Source: Acidobacteriota bacterium (GTDB lineage Bacteria > Acidobacteriota > Holophagae > Thermotomaculales > Thermotomaculaceae). Taken from it: 15,669 nt of DNA. Under the pieces are notes generated by a model. It saw only the letters and a program-made list of their open reading frames with translations. It did no database searches and was not told the origin of the DNA. Numbering within the stretch: position 1 is the first letter of the stretch; the number at the start of each line of letters is the position of its first letter. Positions 1 through 6,582 of this stretch are shown piece after piece. Location of the stretch: positions 1 through 15,669 of the forward strand of contig JALWHA010000080.1 in assembly GCA_027038695.1 (NCBI GenBank). Reading direction: 5' to 3'. A program made the translations under genes and the position numbers.

Positions 1-4
1 ATAC

Positions 5-74
<70 letters not shown>

Positions 75-241
75 AGGGTTAACTTATGGTCACAGTTAGC
101 TTAGCAAGATTTATTTTGTGTCCGAACGGCCTACACTATACAAAATAAAAGATATCAAAATAGATAAGGGAAACATTTCGTCAGCATAACAACGTTTACT
201 TTTAATTCGCCTACGTGTGTCCGTGTGTGCATGTGTTGTGC

Positions 242-277
242 ACAGTGATTGGTGTATTCATGTAATATCTGACCACG
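242..277 (+). repeat. diverged direct repeat, copy 1
   Basis: This 36-base stretch matches 561-596 at 29 of 36 positions without gaps. Five of the seven differences are transitions. The shared ends are ACAGT and TGACCACG. The level of divergence suggests two old copies of a dispersed element rather than a recent tandem duplication. No coding or bacterial function is evident. Confidence 0.5.
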
Positions 278-560
278 TTGCTTAATAACTCTTAATTCTG
301 TCCTGTAAATGTGTATGTTTTACGAACCATTCCCATTATTGTTTTCTGAGTGCCATTCGATAGCTGGCCAATTTTATATAGATTATAGGCTGCCCTCAAA
401 TTTATATAACAGTAAATGAGCAAAACTATTGATACTATAAAATCCAGTAAGTCCCGATTATATGTCACCAGGACCAGGCAGATGGGAGTTTTGGGTGGAT
501 CTTCCTAGTTTAGTATATATATTCGCGTGTGGGAAGCGAAGCCTGTCTAATCTTTGCAGA

Positions 561-596
561 ACAGTAATTAATGTATTTATATAATTTATGACCACG
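561..596 (+). repeat. diverged direct repeat, copy 2
   Basis: Partner of the repeat at 242-277, 319 bases away, with 29 of 36 identical positions. A further weak resemblance (GTTT..GAACCATTC-like at 317 and GTTTGAGCAACATTC at 644) follows each copy after an indel, so the ancestral unit may be longer than 36 bases. The extension is uncertain. Confidence 0.5.
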
Positions 597-613
597 ATAT
601 TTGAGGTAATTTA

Positions 614-706
614 TTATATTTGATAATACTGCTTGTGGTAATGGTTTGAGCAACATTCGGGGGACCAATGTACTTTAGTACGCTTTGGTTTGCTGTGGAA
701 AATAGT
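614..706 (-). other. speculative downstream exon with stop codon
   Basis: If the putative exon at 759-1027 is spliced from the GT at 758-757 to the AG at 708-707, a 52-base intron with a long pyrimidine tract is removed and the frame stays open for 30 more codons, ending in TAA at 616-614. The added tail contains a dibasic KR site and a Cys-Cys pair (SPECCSNHYHK). The phase match and the pyrimidine tract are visible in the sequence, but the intron is very short and the tract may be only a microsatellite. I do not recognise the peptide. Confidence 0.15.
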
Positions 707-714
707 CTATTACA

Positions 715-740
715 GGAGAGTGAGAGTGAGAGAGAGAAAA
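715..740. repeat. GA/CT microsatellite
   Basis: A purine-only stretch on the plus strand, apart from two T interruptions, made of GAGAGTGAGAGTGAGAGAGAG and a short A run. On the minus strand it forms a pyrimidine tract lying between a GTGAGT donor-like site and a TAATAG acceptor-like site. Simple repeats of this kind are common in eukaryotic introns and rare beside bacterial ribosomal operons. Confidence 0.8.
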
Positions 741-758
741 TATGAGAATAATACTCAC

Positions 759-1027
759 ATATTTATCCAGTATCCGGTACCGCTTTATATCCCGTATAAT
801 AACTAATATAACTTGAAGCACGTCTCGACTAAGCTGCCTTTGTTTACTTCTACCACTTCCGGTACACAACAGGTCAAAGTGACCTCTCAGTCTCTCCGCT
901 GTTCGCTGCCATAACTTGTTGTCGTCGATGGAAACATGTCTGACAGTCTCCCTAATATCTTTGCTCCAAATCTGCGAACTCAATCCCGTTGACAACCACG
1001 ATAATAAAAATATCCACGCAATGAAAA
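759..1027 (-). other. putative eukaryotic exon with signal-peptide-like start
   Basis: On the minus strand a frame runs open through this whole interval. It is preceded by a T-rich tract ending TTTATCAG (a 3' splice acceptor match, AG at 1029-1028) and followed directly by GTGAGTATT (a 5' donor match at 758). There is no in-frame ATG and a stop lies just before the acceptor, so it makes little sense as a bacterial gene but reads well as an internal exon. The translation begins hydrophobic (FIAWIFLLSWLSTGLSS, like a secretion signal), then turns charged with several Arg/Lys pairs (KQRQ, IKRYR) and a single Cys. I recognise no family. Splice borders are observed matches; exon status is inferred. 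Confidence 0.3.
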
Positions 1028-1064
1028 CTGATAAATAGAAAAATTAATTATGAGAATTTAATAT

Positions 1065-1250
1065 TTAGAAATACGGATGGCGGGGAAAGAAATACATAAT
1101 GTAGCCTAAAACAAATGCTATTAAAATCAAAAATGAGAACCATTTCAGAAAATGACGCAAAATATCCTTTTTTGTATCGTTATATAAAACGGCAAAGAAA
1201 AAGGATAAACAAAAAACATAAACGATTAAGTTAAAAACATGACTTTTCAT
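1065..1250 (-). CDS. hypothetical small two-helix membrane protein
   Basis: A 61-residue ORF in the same direction as the operon. It is strongly hydrophobic, with two likely membrane helices at about residues 6-22 and 36-54 joined by a charged loop containing YNDTKKDILRH; both ends carry basic residues. It begins 44 bases after the rplQ stop, immediately after the U-tract of the operon terminator. I see no Shine-Dalgarno sequence before its ATG, and no alternative start with one, so translation would need read-through and an unusual initiation. Codon use resembles the ribosomal genes rather than the foreign DNA to its left. I do not recognise the family. It could be a real small gene, or a chance ORF truncated or shaped by the nearby junction. 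Confidence 0.45.
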   Translation of the reverse strand: MKSHVFNLIVYVFCLSFFFAVLYNDTKKDILRHFLKWFSFLILIAFVLGYIMYFFPRHPYF

Positions 1251-1251
1251 A

Positions 1252-1293
1252 ACAAAAAAAAGAAAAGCCGCAAAGGAAACCCCTTGCGACTTT
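1252..1293 (-). terminator. intrinsic terminator of the operon, after rplQ
   Basis: On the minus strand the RNA would read AAAGUCGCAAGG, loop GUUU, then CCUUUGCGGCUUU, followed by UUCUUUUUUUU. This folds into about 13 base pairs, with one internal U-G pair and one closing G-U pair, and ends in a near-perfect U-run. The wobble pair forms only in the minus-strand transcript; the plus strand would have a C-A mismatch. The hairpin starts one base after the rplQ stop codon, so termination is tightly joined to the end of translation. Confidence 0.9.
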
Positions 1294-1294
1294 A

Positions 1295-1747
1295 TTATTC
1301 CTTAATCTCTTTTTCTTCGGTTTTTTCTTCCTTAACCTCGGTATCAGCTTTTTCTTCAGTAACAGGTTCTTCTTCGGTAACGGCATCACCTTTTAAGATA
1401 AGGGAGATCTTAGCCATTTCTGCGGCGTCTCCGGGCCTGTTGCCTAAAAGATAGATCCTGGTATAACCGCCGGGTCTGTCTATAAAAGATTCCCTGTACT
1501 CTTTAAAAAGCTTTTTAACCGCCTCTTTATTCTGTAACTTTCTGAAAACAAGCCTCTGAGCGTGAGACTGGTCTTCATGTTTAACCTTGGTAATAATCCT
1601 TTCCACATACCTTCTCAATTCTTTTGCCTTTGCCCTGGTGGTTACTATAGAACCGTGTTCAATAAGGCTTATAGCAAGGCTTCTGAGAAGCATTTTCCTC
1701 TGGTTTGTATTTCTACCTAATTTTCTAACTGCTTTTCTATGTCTCAT
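1295..1747 (-). CDS. rplQ: 50S ribosomal protein L17
   Basis: L17 sits near the exit-tunnel side of the large subunit. The 150-residue product begins with the family signature (MRHRKAVRKLGRNTNQRK) and keeps the central TRAKAKELRRYVERIITK segment and the RPGGYTRIYLLGNRPGDAAEMA core through about residue 118. After that comes an unusual tail, residues 120-150, with twelve Glu and two Asp against five Lys; E. coli L17 has 127 residues. The start at 1747 follows GGGGTAGGAA and lies 9 bases past the rpoA stop. It is the last gene before the terminator, as is usual for the alpha operon. Identification is secure; the role of the acidic tail is unknown. Confidence 0.98.
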   Translation of the reverse strand: MRHRKAVRKLGRNTNQRKMLLRSLAISLIEHGSIVTTRAKAKELRRYVERIITKVKHEDQSHAQRLVFRKLQNKEAVKKLFKEYRESFIDRPGGYTRIYLLGNRPGDAAEMAKISLILKGDAVTEEEPVTEEKADTEVKEEKTEEKEIKE

Positions 1748-1756
1748 TTCCTACCC

Positions 1757-2743
1757 CTACTTGTTTTTATCTAACAGATCTTTAACATCCATACCGAATG
1801 TTAACCCCATACCTTCAAGAACCTTCTTCAATTCGGTTAAAGTAATCTTCCCGAAGTTTTTAATCTTCAATACTTCTGATTCATTCTTTTGAACAAGCTC
1901 GCCTATGGTTTTAATATCAGCGTTTTTTAAACAGTTGTATGCCCTTACGCTTAATTCAAGTTCGTCTATTGAAGTGTTAAGCTTGGCCACAAGTTCATTG
2001 TTCTGAGTATCTTCTACGGGTACTTCGTCAACTTCTTCCTCAACCTCTTCAAAATTTATGAAGAGCGAAAACTGGTCTTTCAATAATTTTGCAGCATACG
2101 CGATCGCGTCTTCTGGGTAAATTGAACCGTTTGTAGAAACCTCGATTACAAGTTTGTCGTAATCGGTTCTTCTTCCGACCCTTGCAGGCAGTACTTCGTA
2201 GTGAACCTTCTTTATAGGAGAATGAGAAGAGTCAATCGGGATAAAACCGATAGGAAGATCTTCGTCATGGTTTAATTCAGCGGGGACAAACCCTCTGCTC
2301 ACCTTAACCCTCATCTCCATATTTAGGGTTACACCTTTATCAAGAGTTGCAATGTGAACACCTTTATCAAGTACCTCAACATTGGAATCAGTTTCAATAT
2401 CACCGGAAGTGACAACACCTTCACCCGTCTTGTTAATTCTAATCATTCTCGGTGCATGGCCGTGCATTTTTAAAGGAATACTCTTAAGATTAAGAATAAT
2501 GTCTGTCACATCTTCAACTATGCCGGGAATAGACATAAATTCGTGAGGAACACCCTCAATTTTTACGGCGGTAATAGCCGCCCCTTCAATTGAAGATAGC
2601 AATGTCCTTCTTAAAGCATGCCCTATAGTTGTCCCAAAGCCTCTTTCAAAAGGTTGCGCCTCAAACTTTCCCTTCGTTCCCTCTTCGGAAATAGAAAGTT
2701 GAACAACCTTTTTAGGCATTTGAAAACCGTTTAATATTTCCAT
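1757..2743 (-). CDS. rpoA: DNA-directed RNA polymerase subunit alpha
   Basis: Alpha dimerises to start RNA polymerase assembly and binds upstream promoter DNA. The 328-residue protein shows the amino-terminal domain (assembly motif TTIGHALRRTLLSS at 38-51, roughly residues 10-230), an acidic linker (about 231-258), and the carboxy-terminal domain (about 260-320). In that domain the DNA-contact residues equivalent to E. coli R265 and N268 are kept (R267, N270), but the position of E. coli K298 is Ile300 and that of S299 is Thr301. The ATG at 2743 follows GAGGTGAGGG. It lies 14 bases after rpsD and 9 before rplQ, so it is co-expressed with S4, S11, S13 and L17. Identity is certain. Confidence 0.99.
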   Translation of the reverse strand: MEILNGFQMPKKVVQLSISEEGTKGKFEAQPFERGFGTTIGHALRRTLLSSIEGAAITAVKIEGVPHEFMSIPGIVEDVTDIILNLKSIPLKMHGHAPRMIRINKTGEGVVTSGDIETDSNVEVLDKGVHIATLDKGVTLNMEMRVKVSRGFVPAELNHDEDLPIGFIPIDSSHSPIKKVHYEVLPARVGRRTDYDKLVIEVSTNGSIYPEDAIAYAAKLLKDQFSLFINFEEVEEEVDEVPVEDTQNNELVAKLNTSIDELELSVRAYNCLKNADIKTIGELVQKNESEVLKIKNFGKITLTELKKVLEGMGLTFGMDVKDLLDKNK

Positions 2744-2757
2744 CCCTCACCTCTTAA

Positions 2758-3390
2758 TTACTTAGAGTACAACTCAATAATAAGTTGTTCATTAATTTCC
2801 AGAGTAATATCTCTTGATCTATCAGGCAGAGATTTCACAACCCCCTTAAATTCTTCAGGTTTAAGTTCAAGCCATTCGGGAATTCCCCTTCCCTTAGCGG
2901 TTTTAATGGACTCTTCAATCGTAGGAATTTTTCTTGATTTTTCTTTAACTTCAATAGATTGCCCTTCTTTCACGAGGTAAGAAGCAATATCAACCTTTTT
3001 CCCATCAACAAGGATATGTCCGTGGTTTACAAGCTGTCTTGCCTGTCTCCTTGAGGTAGCAAAACCGAGCCTGTAAACAACGTTATCAAGCCTTCTTTCC
3101 AGTAACTGTAAAAGAATTTCACCGGTAACGCCTCTTTTCCTTGTGGCTATTTCATAATATTTTCTAAACTGCTTTTCAAGTACACCGTAAATTCTTTTAA
3201 CCTTTTCTTTTTCCCTTAACTGCGCAGCATAACCGATAGGCGGTTTATTTCTCATCCTGCCGTGCTGTCCCGGAGGAAAAGGTCTTCTGTCAAAAGCACA
3301 TTTATCTTTAAAACAACGCTCTCCTTTAAGGAAAAGTTTCATTCCTTCCCTTCTGCATAATTTACATGCCGGTCCTGTATATCTAGCCAA
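2758..3390 (-). CDS. rpsD: 30S ribosomal protein S4, zinc-binding form, TTG start
   Basis: S4 is a primary 16S rRNA binder that nucleates the 5' domain of the small subunit; in E. coli it also represses the alpha operon. The 210-residue product has the zinc-type amino end with Cys9, Cys12, Cys26 and Cys31, as in Thermus S4, and an S4 RNA-binding domain at about residues 98-160 (RRLDNVVYRLGFATSRRQAR). The initiation codon is TTG at 3390, because the expected MARYTGP amino end falls exactly there, with GGAGG six bases upstream and no ATG near. It is 21 bases after rpsK. Identification is certain; the rare start codon may lower or tune its translation, which is inference. Confidence 0.98.
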   Translation of the reverse strand: MARYTGPACKLCRREGMKLFLKGERCFKDKCAFDRRPFPPGQHGRMRNKPPIGYAAQLREKEKVKRIYGVLEKQFRKYYEIATRKRGVTGEILLQLLERRLDNVVYRLGFATSRRQARQLVNHGHILVDGKKVDIASYLVKEGQSIEVKEKSRKIPTIEESIKTAKGRGIPEWLELKPEEFKGVVKSLPDRSRDITLEINEQLIIELYSK

Positions 3391-3411
3391 TTTTAGCCTC
3401 CTGCACTATAT

Positions 3412-3807
3412 TTAGACTCTTCTCTTTTTAGGCGGTCTGCACCCATTATGAGGAATAGGTGTAACATCTTTAATAGACTTAATTTGCAAACCTGCAGCAG
3501 CAAGTGCCCTTATTGCAGATTCCCTGCCTACTCCAGGCCCTTTAACCTTAACATCAATGCTTCTCATACCGTAGTTGCTAACAGCCTGTTCAGCCGCATC
3601 ATTTGCCGTAATTTGAGCGGCGTAAGGCGTGTTCTTTTTAGACCCTTTAAACTTGTTTTTACCGGTTGAAGACCAGCATAAAACATTTCCTTCAGGGTCA
3701 GTTATGGTAACTATGGTATTGTTAAAGGTTGTTTTAATACTGGCAACCCCGTGAGGGACTTGTCTGTAAACCTTCTTTTTAGACGATCTTCTTCTCTTCT
3801 TAGCCAT
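3412..3807 (-). CDS. rpsK: 30S ribosomal protein S11
   Basis: S11 forms part of the small-subunit platform and contacts mRNA near the exit site, beside S7 and S18. The 131-residue product has the very basic amino end (AKKRRRSSKKK), the HGVASIKTTFNNTIVTITD strand region, the GPGVGRESAIRAL turn, and the universal carboxy end PIPHNGCRPPKKRRV, which holds the Asn that becomes isoaspartate in E. coli. It starts with ATG at 3807 after AAGGTGA, 16 bases past the rpsM stop, and is followed by rpsD after 21 bases. Length and motifs match the family, and nothing is unusual. Confidence 0.99.
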   Translation of the reverse strand: MAKKRRRSSKKKVYRQVPHGVASIKTTFNNTIVTITDPEGNVLCWSSTGKNKFKGSKKNTPYAAQITANDAAEQAVSNYGMRSIDVKVKGPGVGRESAIRALAAAGLQIKSIKDVTPIPHNGCRPPKKRRV

Positions 3808-3823
3808 ACCTTATCACCTTCCC

Positions 3824-4201
3824 TTATTTACCTTTTTTCTTTTTGCCTATACCGGTGCTTCTCTTACCCCTTGCGGTTCTCGCATTCGTATGGGTCCTCT
3901 GACCTCTTACCGGCATTCTTCTTTTGTGCCTAATTCCCCTGTAACAATTAATCTCCATAAGCCTCTTGATGTCCATTGTCACTTTTTTCCTTAAATCACC
4001 CTCTACGATGTAGTCGTTCTGGATGATTTTGGAAATGGTATTAACCTCGTCCATAGTGAGGTCTTTCATCTTCCTGTTTTTATCAATTCCGGCTTTTTCA
4101 AGAATCTCGTTGGACCTAGTCCTTCCAATACCGAAAATATAGGTTAAAGCAATCTCAGCTCTTTTGTTTTCCGGCAAATCTACGCCTGCTATCCTAACCA
4201 A
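3824..4201 (-). CDS. rpsM: 30S ribosomal protein S13, TTG start
   Basis: S13 lies in the head of the small subunit, where its tail reaches the P-site tRNA and it helps form bridges to L5. The 125-residue product begins VRIAGVDLPENKRAEIALTYI, has the IFGIGRTRSNEIL helix-two-turn-helix, the YRGIRHKRRMPVRGQRTHTNAR segment and a lysine-rich end. The only start matching the conserved amino terminus is TTG at 4201, six bases after GGAGG. E. coli rpsM uses GTG and is the target of S4 repression there. Here it follows rpmJ by 12 bases, which leaves no space for the long leader structure known from E. coli. Confidence 0.98.
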   Translation of the reverse strand: MVRIAGVDLPENKRAEIALTYIFGIGRTRSNEILEKAGIDKNRKMKDLTMDEVNTISKIIQNDYIVEGDLRKKVTMDIKRLMEINCYRGIRHKRRMPVRGQRTHTNARTARGKRSTGIGKKKKGK

Positions 4202-4213
4202 TTGATACCTCCA

Positions 4214-4327
4214 TTACCCTTGTCTTTGTTTGTGCTTGGGGTTCTTACAAATAACCCTTACAACACCTTTTCTTTTAATAATCTTGCAATCTTTGCAAAT
4301 CTTTTTTACTGAAGGCCTAACTTTCAT
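4214..4327 (-). CDS. rpmJ: 50S ribosomal protein L36, zinc-binding form
   Basis: L36 is the smallest large-subunit protein and folds as a zinc ribbon that clamps 23S rRNA near L16. The 37-residue reading frame begins MKVRPSVKKICKDCK and has Cys11, Cys14, Cys27 and His32, the complete metal-binding set. This is the usual C+ form rather than the zinc-free paralog made in zinc shortage. The ATG at 4327 is preceded by AGAGGTGA. It sits between infA (14 bases) and rpsM (12 bases), the common position. Identity is certain despite its size. Confidence 0.98.
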   Translation of the reverse strand: MKVRPSVKKICKDCKIIKRKGVVRVICKNPKHKQRQG

Positions 4328-4341
4328 AACTCACCTCTGTC

Positions 4342-4563
4342 TTAAAATCTGTAAATTATTCTTCCCCTTGTTAAATCATAAGGCGAAATTTCAACCAAAA
4401 CCCTGTCACCCGGTAAAATCTTGATAAAGTTTTTTCTCATTTTACCTGAAATGTGCGCAAGTAATGGGTGCTTGGTGTCAATCAACTCAACTTTAAACAT
4501 AGCATTAGGCAAAGCCTCAAGCACAACCGCCCTTACTTCTAAGGTTTCCTTGTCTTTAACCAC
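4342..4563 (-). CDS. infA: translation initiation factor IF-1, GTG start
   Basis: IF-1 binds the A site of the small subunit during initiation and strengthens the action of IF-2 and IF-3. The 73-residue product is a single S1-like oligonucleotide-binding fold, with the family hallmarks LPNAMFKVEL, HISGKMRKNFIKILPGD and a closing SPYDLTRGRIIYRF. Family proteins normally have about 72 residues. The frame opens with GTG at 4563, seven bases after GAGG, and no ATG is available. It follows adk by 10 bases. The map gene (methionine aminopeptidase), often found between adk and infA, is absent here and must be elsewhere in the genome if present. Confidence 0.98.
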   Translation of the reverse strand: MVKDKETLEVRAVVLEALPNAMFKVELIDTKHPLLAHISGKMRKNFIKILPGDRVLVEISPYDLTRGRIIYRF

Positions 4564-4573
4564 AACTCAACCT

Positions 4574-5209
4574 CTACTCACCAATTACCTGGACAATAGA
4601 TTGTAAAACTTCGTTAATCTTCCTATTACCGTCAATTTTATAAAGATTGCCGCGGTTACGGTAATAGTCCAACAAAACCGCCGTTTTTTCATTATACACG
4701 GCGAGCCTGTTTTTGACAACATCTTCTTTATCGTCGTCCCTTTGAATTAAGGGAGTTCCGCATTTATCACACACATTGTCCTTTTTAGGCGGGTTGTATT
4801 CCAGATGATACATAGCACCGCAATTGGGACAAGTCCTTCTTAAAACAAGCCTCTTTACTATCAACTCTTCAGGGACATAAATATAAACCACATAGTTAAT
4901 CTTGTCAACGGTATCTAAAAATTCAGCCTGAGGGAGAGTTCTCGGAAAACCGTCCAAAATATAGCCGTCTCTACAATCGTCTTTGGCCAGCCTTTCTTTT
5001 ACTATACCGTGCATTATTTCGTCAGGCACCAGATCCCCTCTTTCCATAATGGCTTTAGCCTTTAAGCCCAATTCGGTACCCTCTTTGACAGCGGCTCTCA
5101 GCATATCTCCCGTAGAGATGTGAGGTATATTGTACTTTTCAGAAATCAATTTTGCCTGAGTGCCTTTCCCAACACCGGGTGCACCGAGCATTATTATTGA
5201 CTTCTTCAT
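4574..5209 (-). CDS. adk: adenylate kinase, zinc-LID type
   Basis: Adenylate kinase interconverts ATP plus AMP with two ADP in the cytoplasm. The 211-residue product has the P-loop GAPGVGKGT at 9-17 (Lys15), the AMP-binding region with STGDMLRAA at 32-40, the DGFPRT motif at 86-91, and a long-form LID with four cysteines (Cys127, Cys130, Cys147, Cys150) that should hold zinc, as in Gram-positive and many thermophilic enzymes. E. coli uses a non-metal LID. The ATG at 5209 overlaps the secY stop as ATGA, with GAGGGGAAGAAG upstream, so translation is probably coupled to secY. The enzyme is complete and has no missing catalytic residue that I can see. Confidence 0.98.
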   Translation of the reverse strand: MKKSIIMLGAPGVGKGTQAKLISEKYNIPHISTGDMLRAAVKEGTELGLKAKAIMERGDLVPDEIMHGIVKERLAKDDCRDGYILDGFPRTLPQAEFLDTVDKINYVVYIYVPEELIVKRLVLRRTCPNCGAMYHLEYNPPKKDNVCDKCGTPLIQRDDDKEDVVKNRLAVYNEKTAVLLDYYRNRGNLYKIDGNRKINEVLQSIVQVIGE

Positions 5210-6582
5210 CTTCTTCCCCTCACTCTACCCTTTTGCATAATTCCGTCGTAGTGCCTCATTAAGAGATGAGACTCAACTTGAGCAACAAATTCCATTGCAA
5301 CACCTACAACAATGAGCAATGAAGTACCGCCGAAGTAAAAGTTAAAGCCCAAACCGTTTTTAATAAACTCGGGAACAACCCTATCAAGGAAATCCCCGAT
5401 AAAAGGCGTGGCTTCAACGTGAATACCGGACATCAATATCATAGGAATTATTGAAACAACCGAGAGGTAAATACCTCCCCAAAAAGTTAATTTCGTTAAC
5501 ACATCATCAATATAATCCGCCGTTGCTTTACCCGGCCTGATTCCAGGGATAAAGCCTCCGTATTTTTTCAGGTTATCCGCTGTGTCAACCGGATTAAAGA
5601 TAATTGCGGTATAAAAGAAAGTAAAGAAAATAATTGCCGCAACATAAAGGATTACGTACATAGGCATTCCGTACCCAAAGTAAGACAAAAACTTAGTCAT
5701 CGCCTGGGAACGAAATATTTTAGCCAGAGTCATAGGAAACATAACAAGAGCCTGAGCAAAGATTATAGGGATAACGCCGGATACATTAACCTTTAACGGT
5801 AGGTAACTTGATTGCCCGGTGTTTCCTCTTAACCCCGAGACTCTCCTTGCATAGTGAATCGGAATTCTCTTCTGTCCACTTTCAAAAAATACCACAAAAG
5901 CGGTAACGGCAAGCATAAAAGCAAACACAAACAAAATAACGATTAAACTTTTATCACCGTTTTTTAAGTCCAAGAGAACCGAAACAATTGCCTGGGGAAG
6001 CCTTACAAGGATACCCCAGTAGATTATCAACGAGATGCCGTTGCCTACCCCTCTTTCGGTAATCTGTTCACCTAACCACATTATTACAAGTGTTCCGGTA
6101 ACAAGGGTAAGCAAGGTTAAAAGTTTGAATCCCCACCCGGGATTGGTTACAATGTGTGCCCCCGAAGGGCTCTGTAACGACTCAAGCAAGGTAGCGATAC
6201 CGAAAGCCTGAAGTCCTGCAAAAATAACGGTTAAATACCTTGTATACTGAGTAATCTTTTTTCTGCCCTGCTCACCCTCTTTCTTTAACTGATCAAGATA
6301 AGGCACCATTACCGTTAAAAGTTCCAACAAAATTGACGCGGTAATGTAAGGCATAATTCCGAGAGCAAAAATAGACGCGTTTTTAAAAGCTCCCCCGGAA
6401 AACAGATCAAGAAAACCCAACACCGTACTCTTTTGTGAATCAAACCACTCAAGCAATGCGGACAAATCAATAGCTGGAATTGTAATGTGAGCCCCAAGCC
6501 TGTAAATAAAAAGCATTGCAAAGGTAAAGATTAACCTTTTACGGAGCTCTTCAATCTTCCAGATATTTCTAAATGTCTCCAT
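5206..6582 (-). CDS. secY: Sec translocon channel subunit SecY
   Basis: SecY is the membrane channel through which proteins are exported or inserted, working with SecE, SecG and SecA. The product has about 458 residues and ten predicted membrane helices, the first at about 15-33. Hallmarks include the plug-region FSGGAFKNASIFALGIMPYI (about 62-80), the SecY signature GEQITERGVGNGIS (about 171-184) and the cytoplasmic loop ESGQKRIPIHYARR (about 233-246). I chose ATG at 6582, which overlaps the rplO stop as TGATG; the in-frame GTG at 6585 would add one residue. Overlap with rplO on one side and adk on the other (ATGA) indicates translational coupling. Identity is certain. Confidence 0.98.
   Translation of the reverse strand: METFRNIWKIEELRKRLIFTFAMLFIYRLGAHITIPAIDLSALLEWFDSQKSTVLGFLDLFSGGAFKNASIFALGIMPYITASILLELLTVMVPYLDQLKKEGEQGRKKITQYTRYLTVIFAGLQAFGIATLLESLQSPSGAHIVTNPGWGFKLLTLLTLVTGTLVIMWLGEQITERGVGNGISLIIYWGILVRLPQAIVSVLLDLKNGDKSLIVILFVFAFMLAVTAFVVFFESGQKRIPIHYARRVSGLRGNTGQSSYLPLKVNVSGVIPIIFAQALVMFPMTLAKIFRSQAMTKFLSYFGYGMPMYVILYVAAIIFFTFFYTAIIFNPVDTADNLKKYGGFIPGIRPGKATADYIDDVLTKLTFWGGIYLSVVSIIPMILMSGIHVEATPFIGDFLDRVVPEFIKNGLGFNFYFGGTSLLIVVGVAMEFVAQVESHLLMRHYDGIMQKGRVRGRR

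Noticed and set aside
675..995. A 106-codon minus-strand frame read as a bacterial gene
   Set aside because: Its only starts are TTG or similar with no ribosome binding site, it matches no bacterial family, and it carries splice-like borders. I treat it as part of a putative eukaryotic exon instead.
1028..1064. An exact recombination or insertion site at the boundary
   Set aside because: The stretch is AT-rich with no target duplication, integrase site or insertion-sequence end, so the join cannot be fixed to a base or a mechanism.
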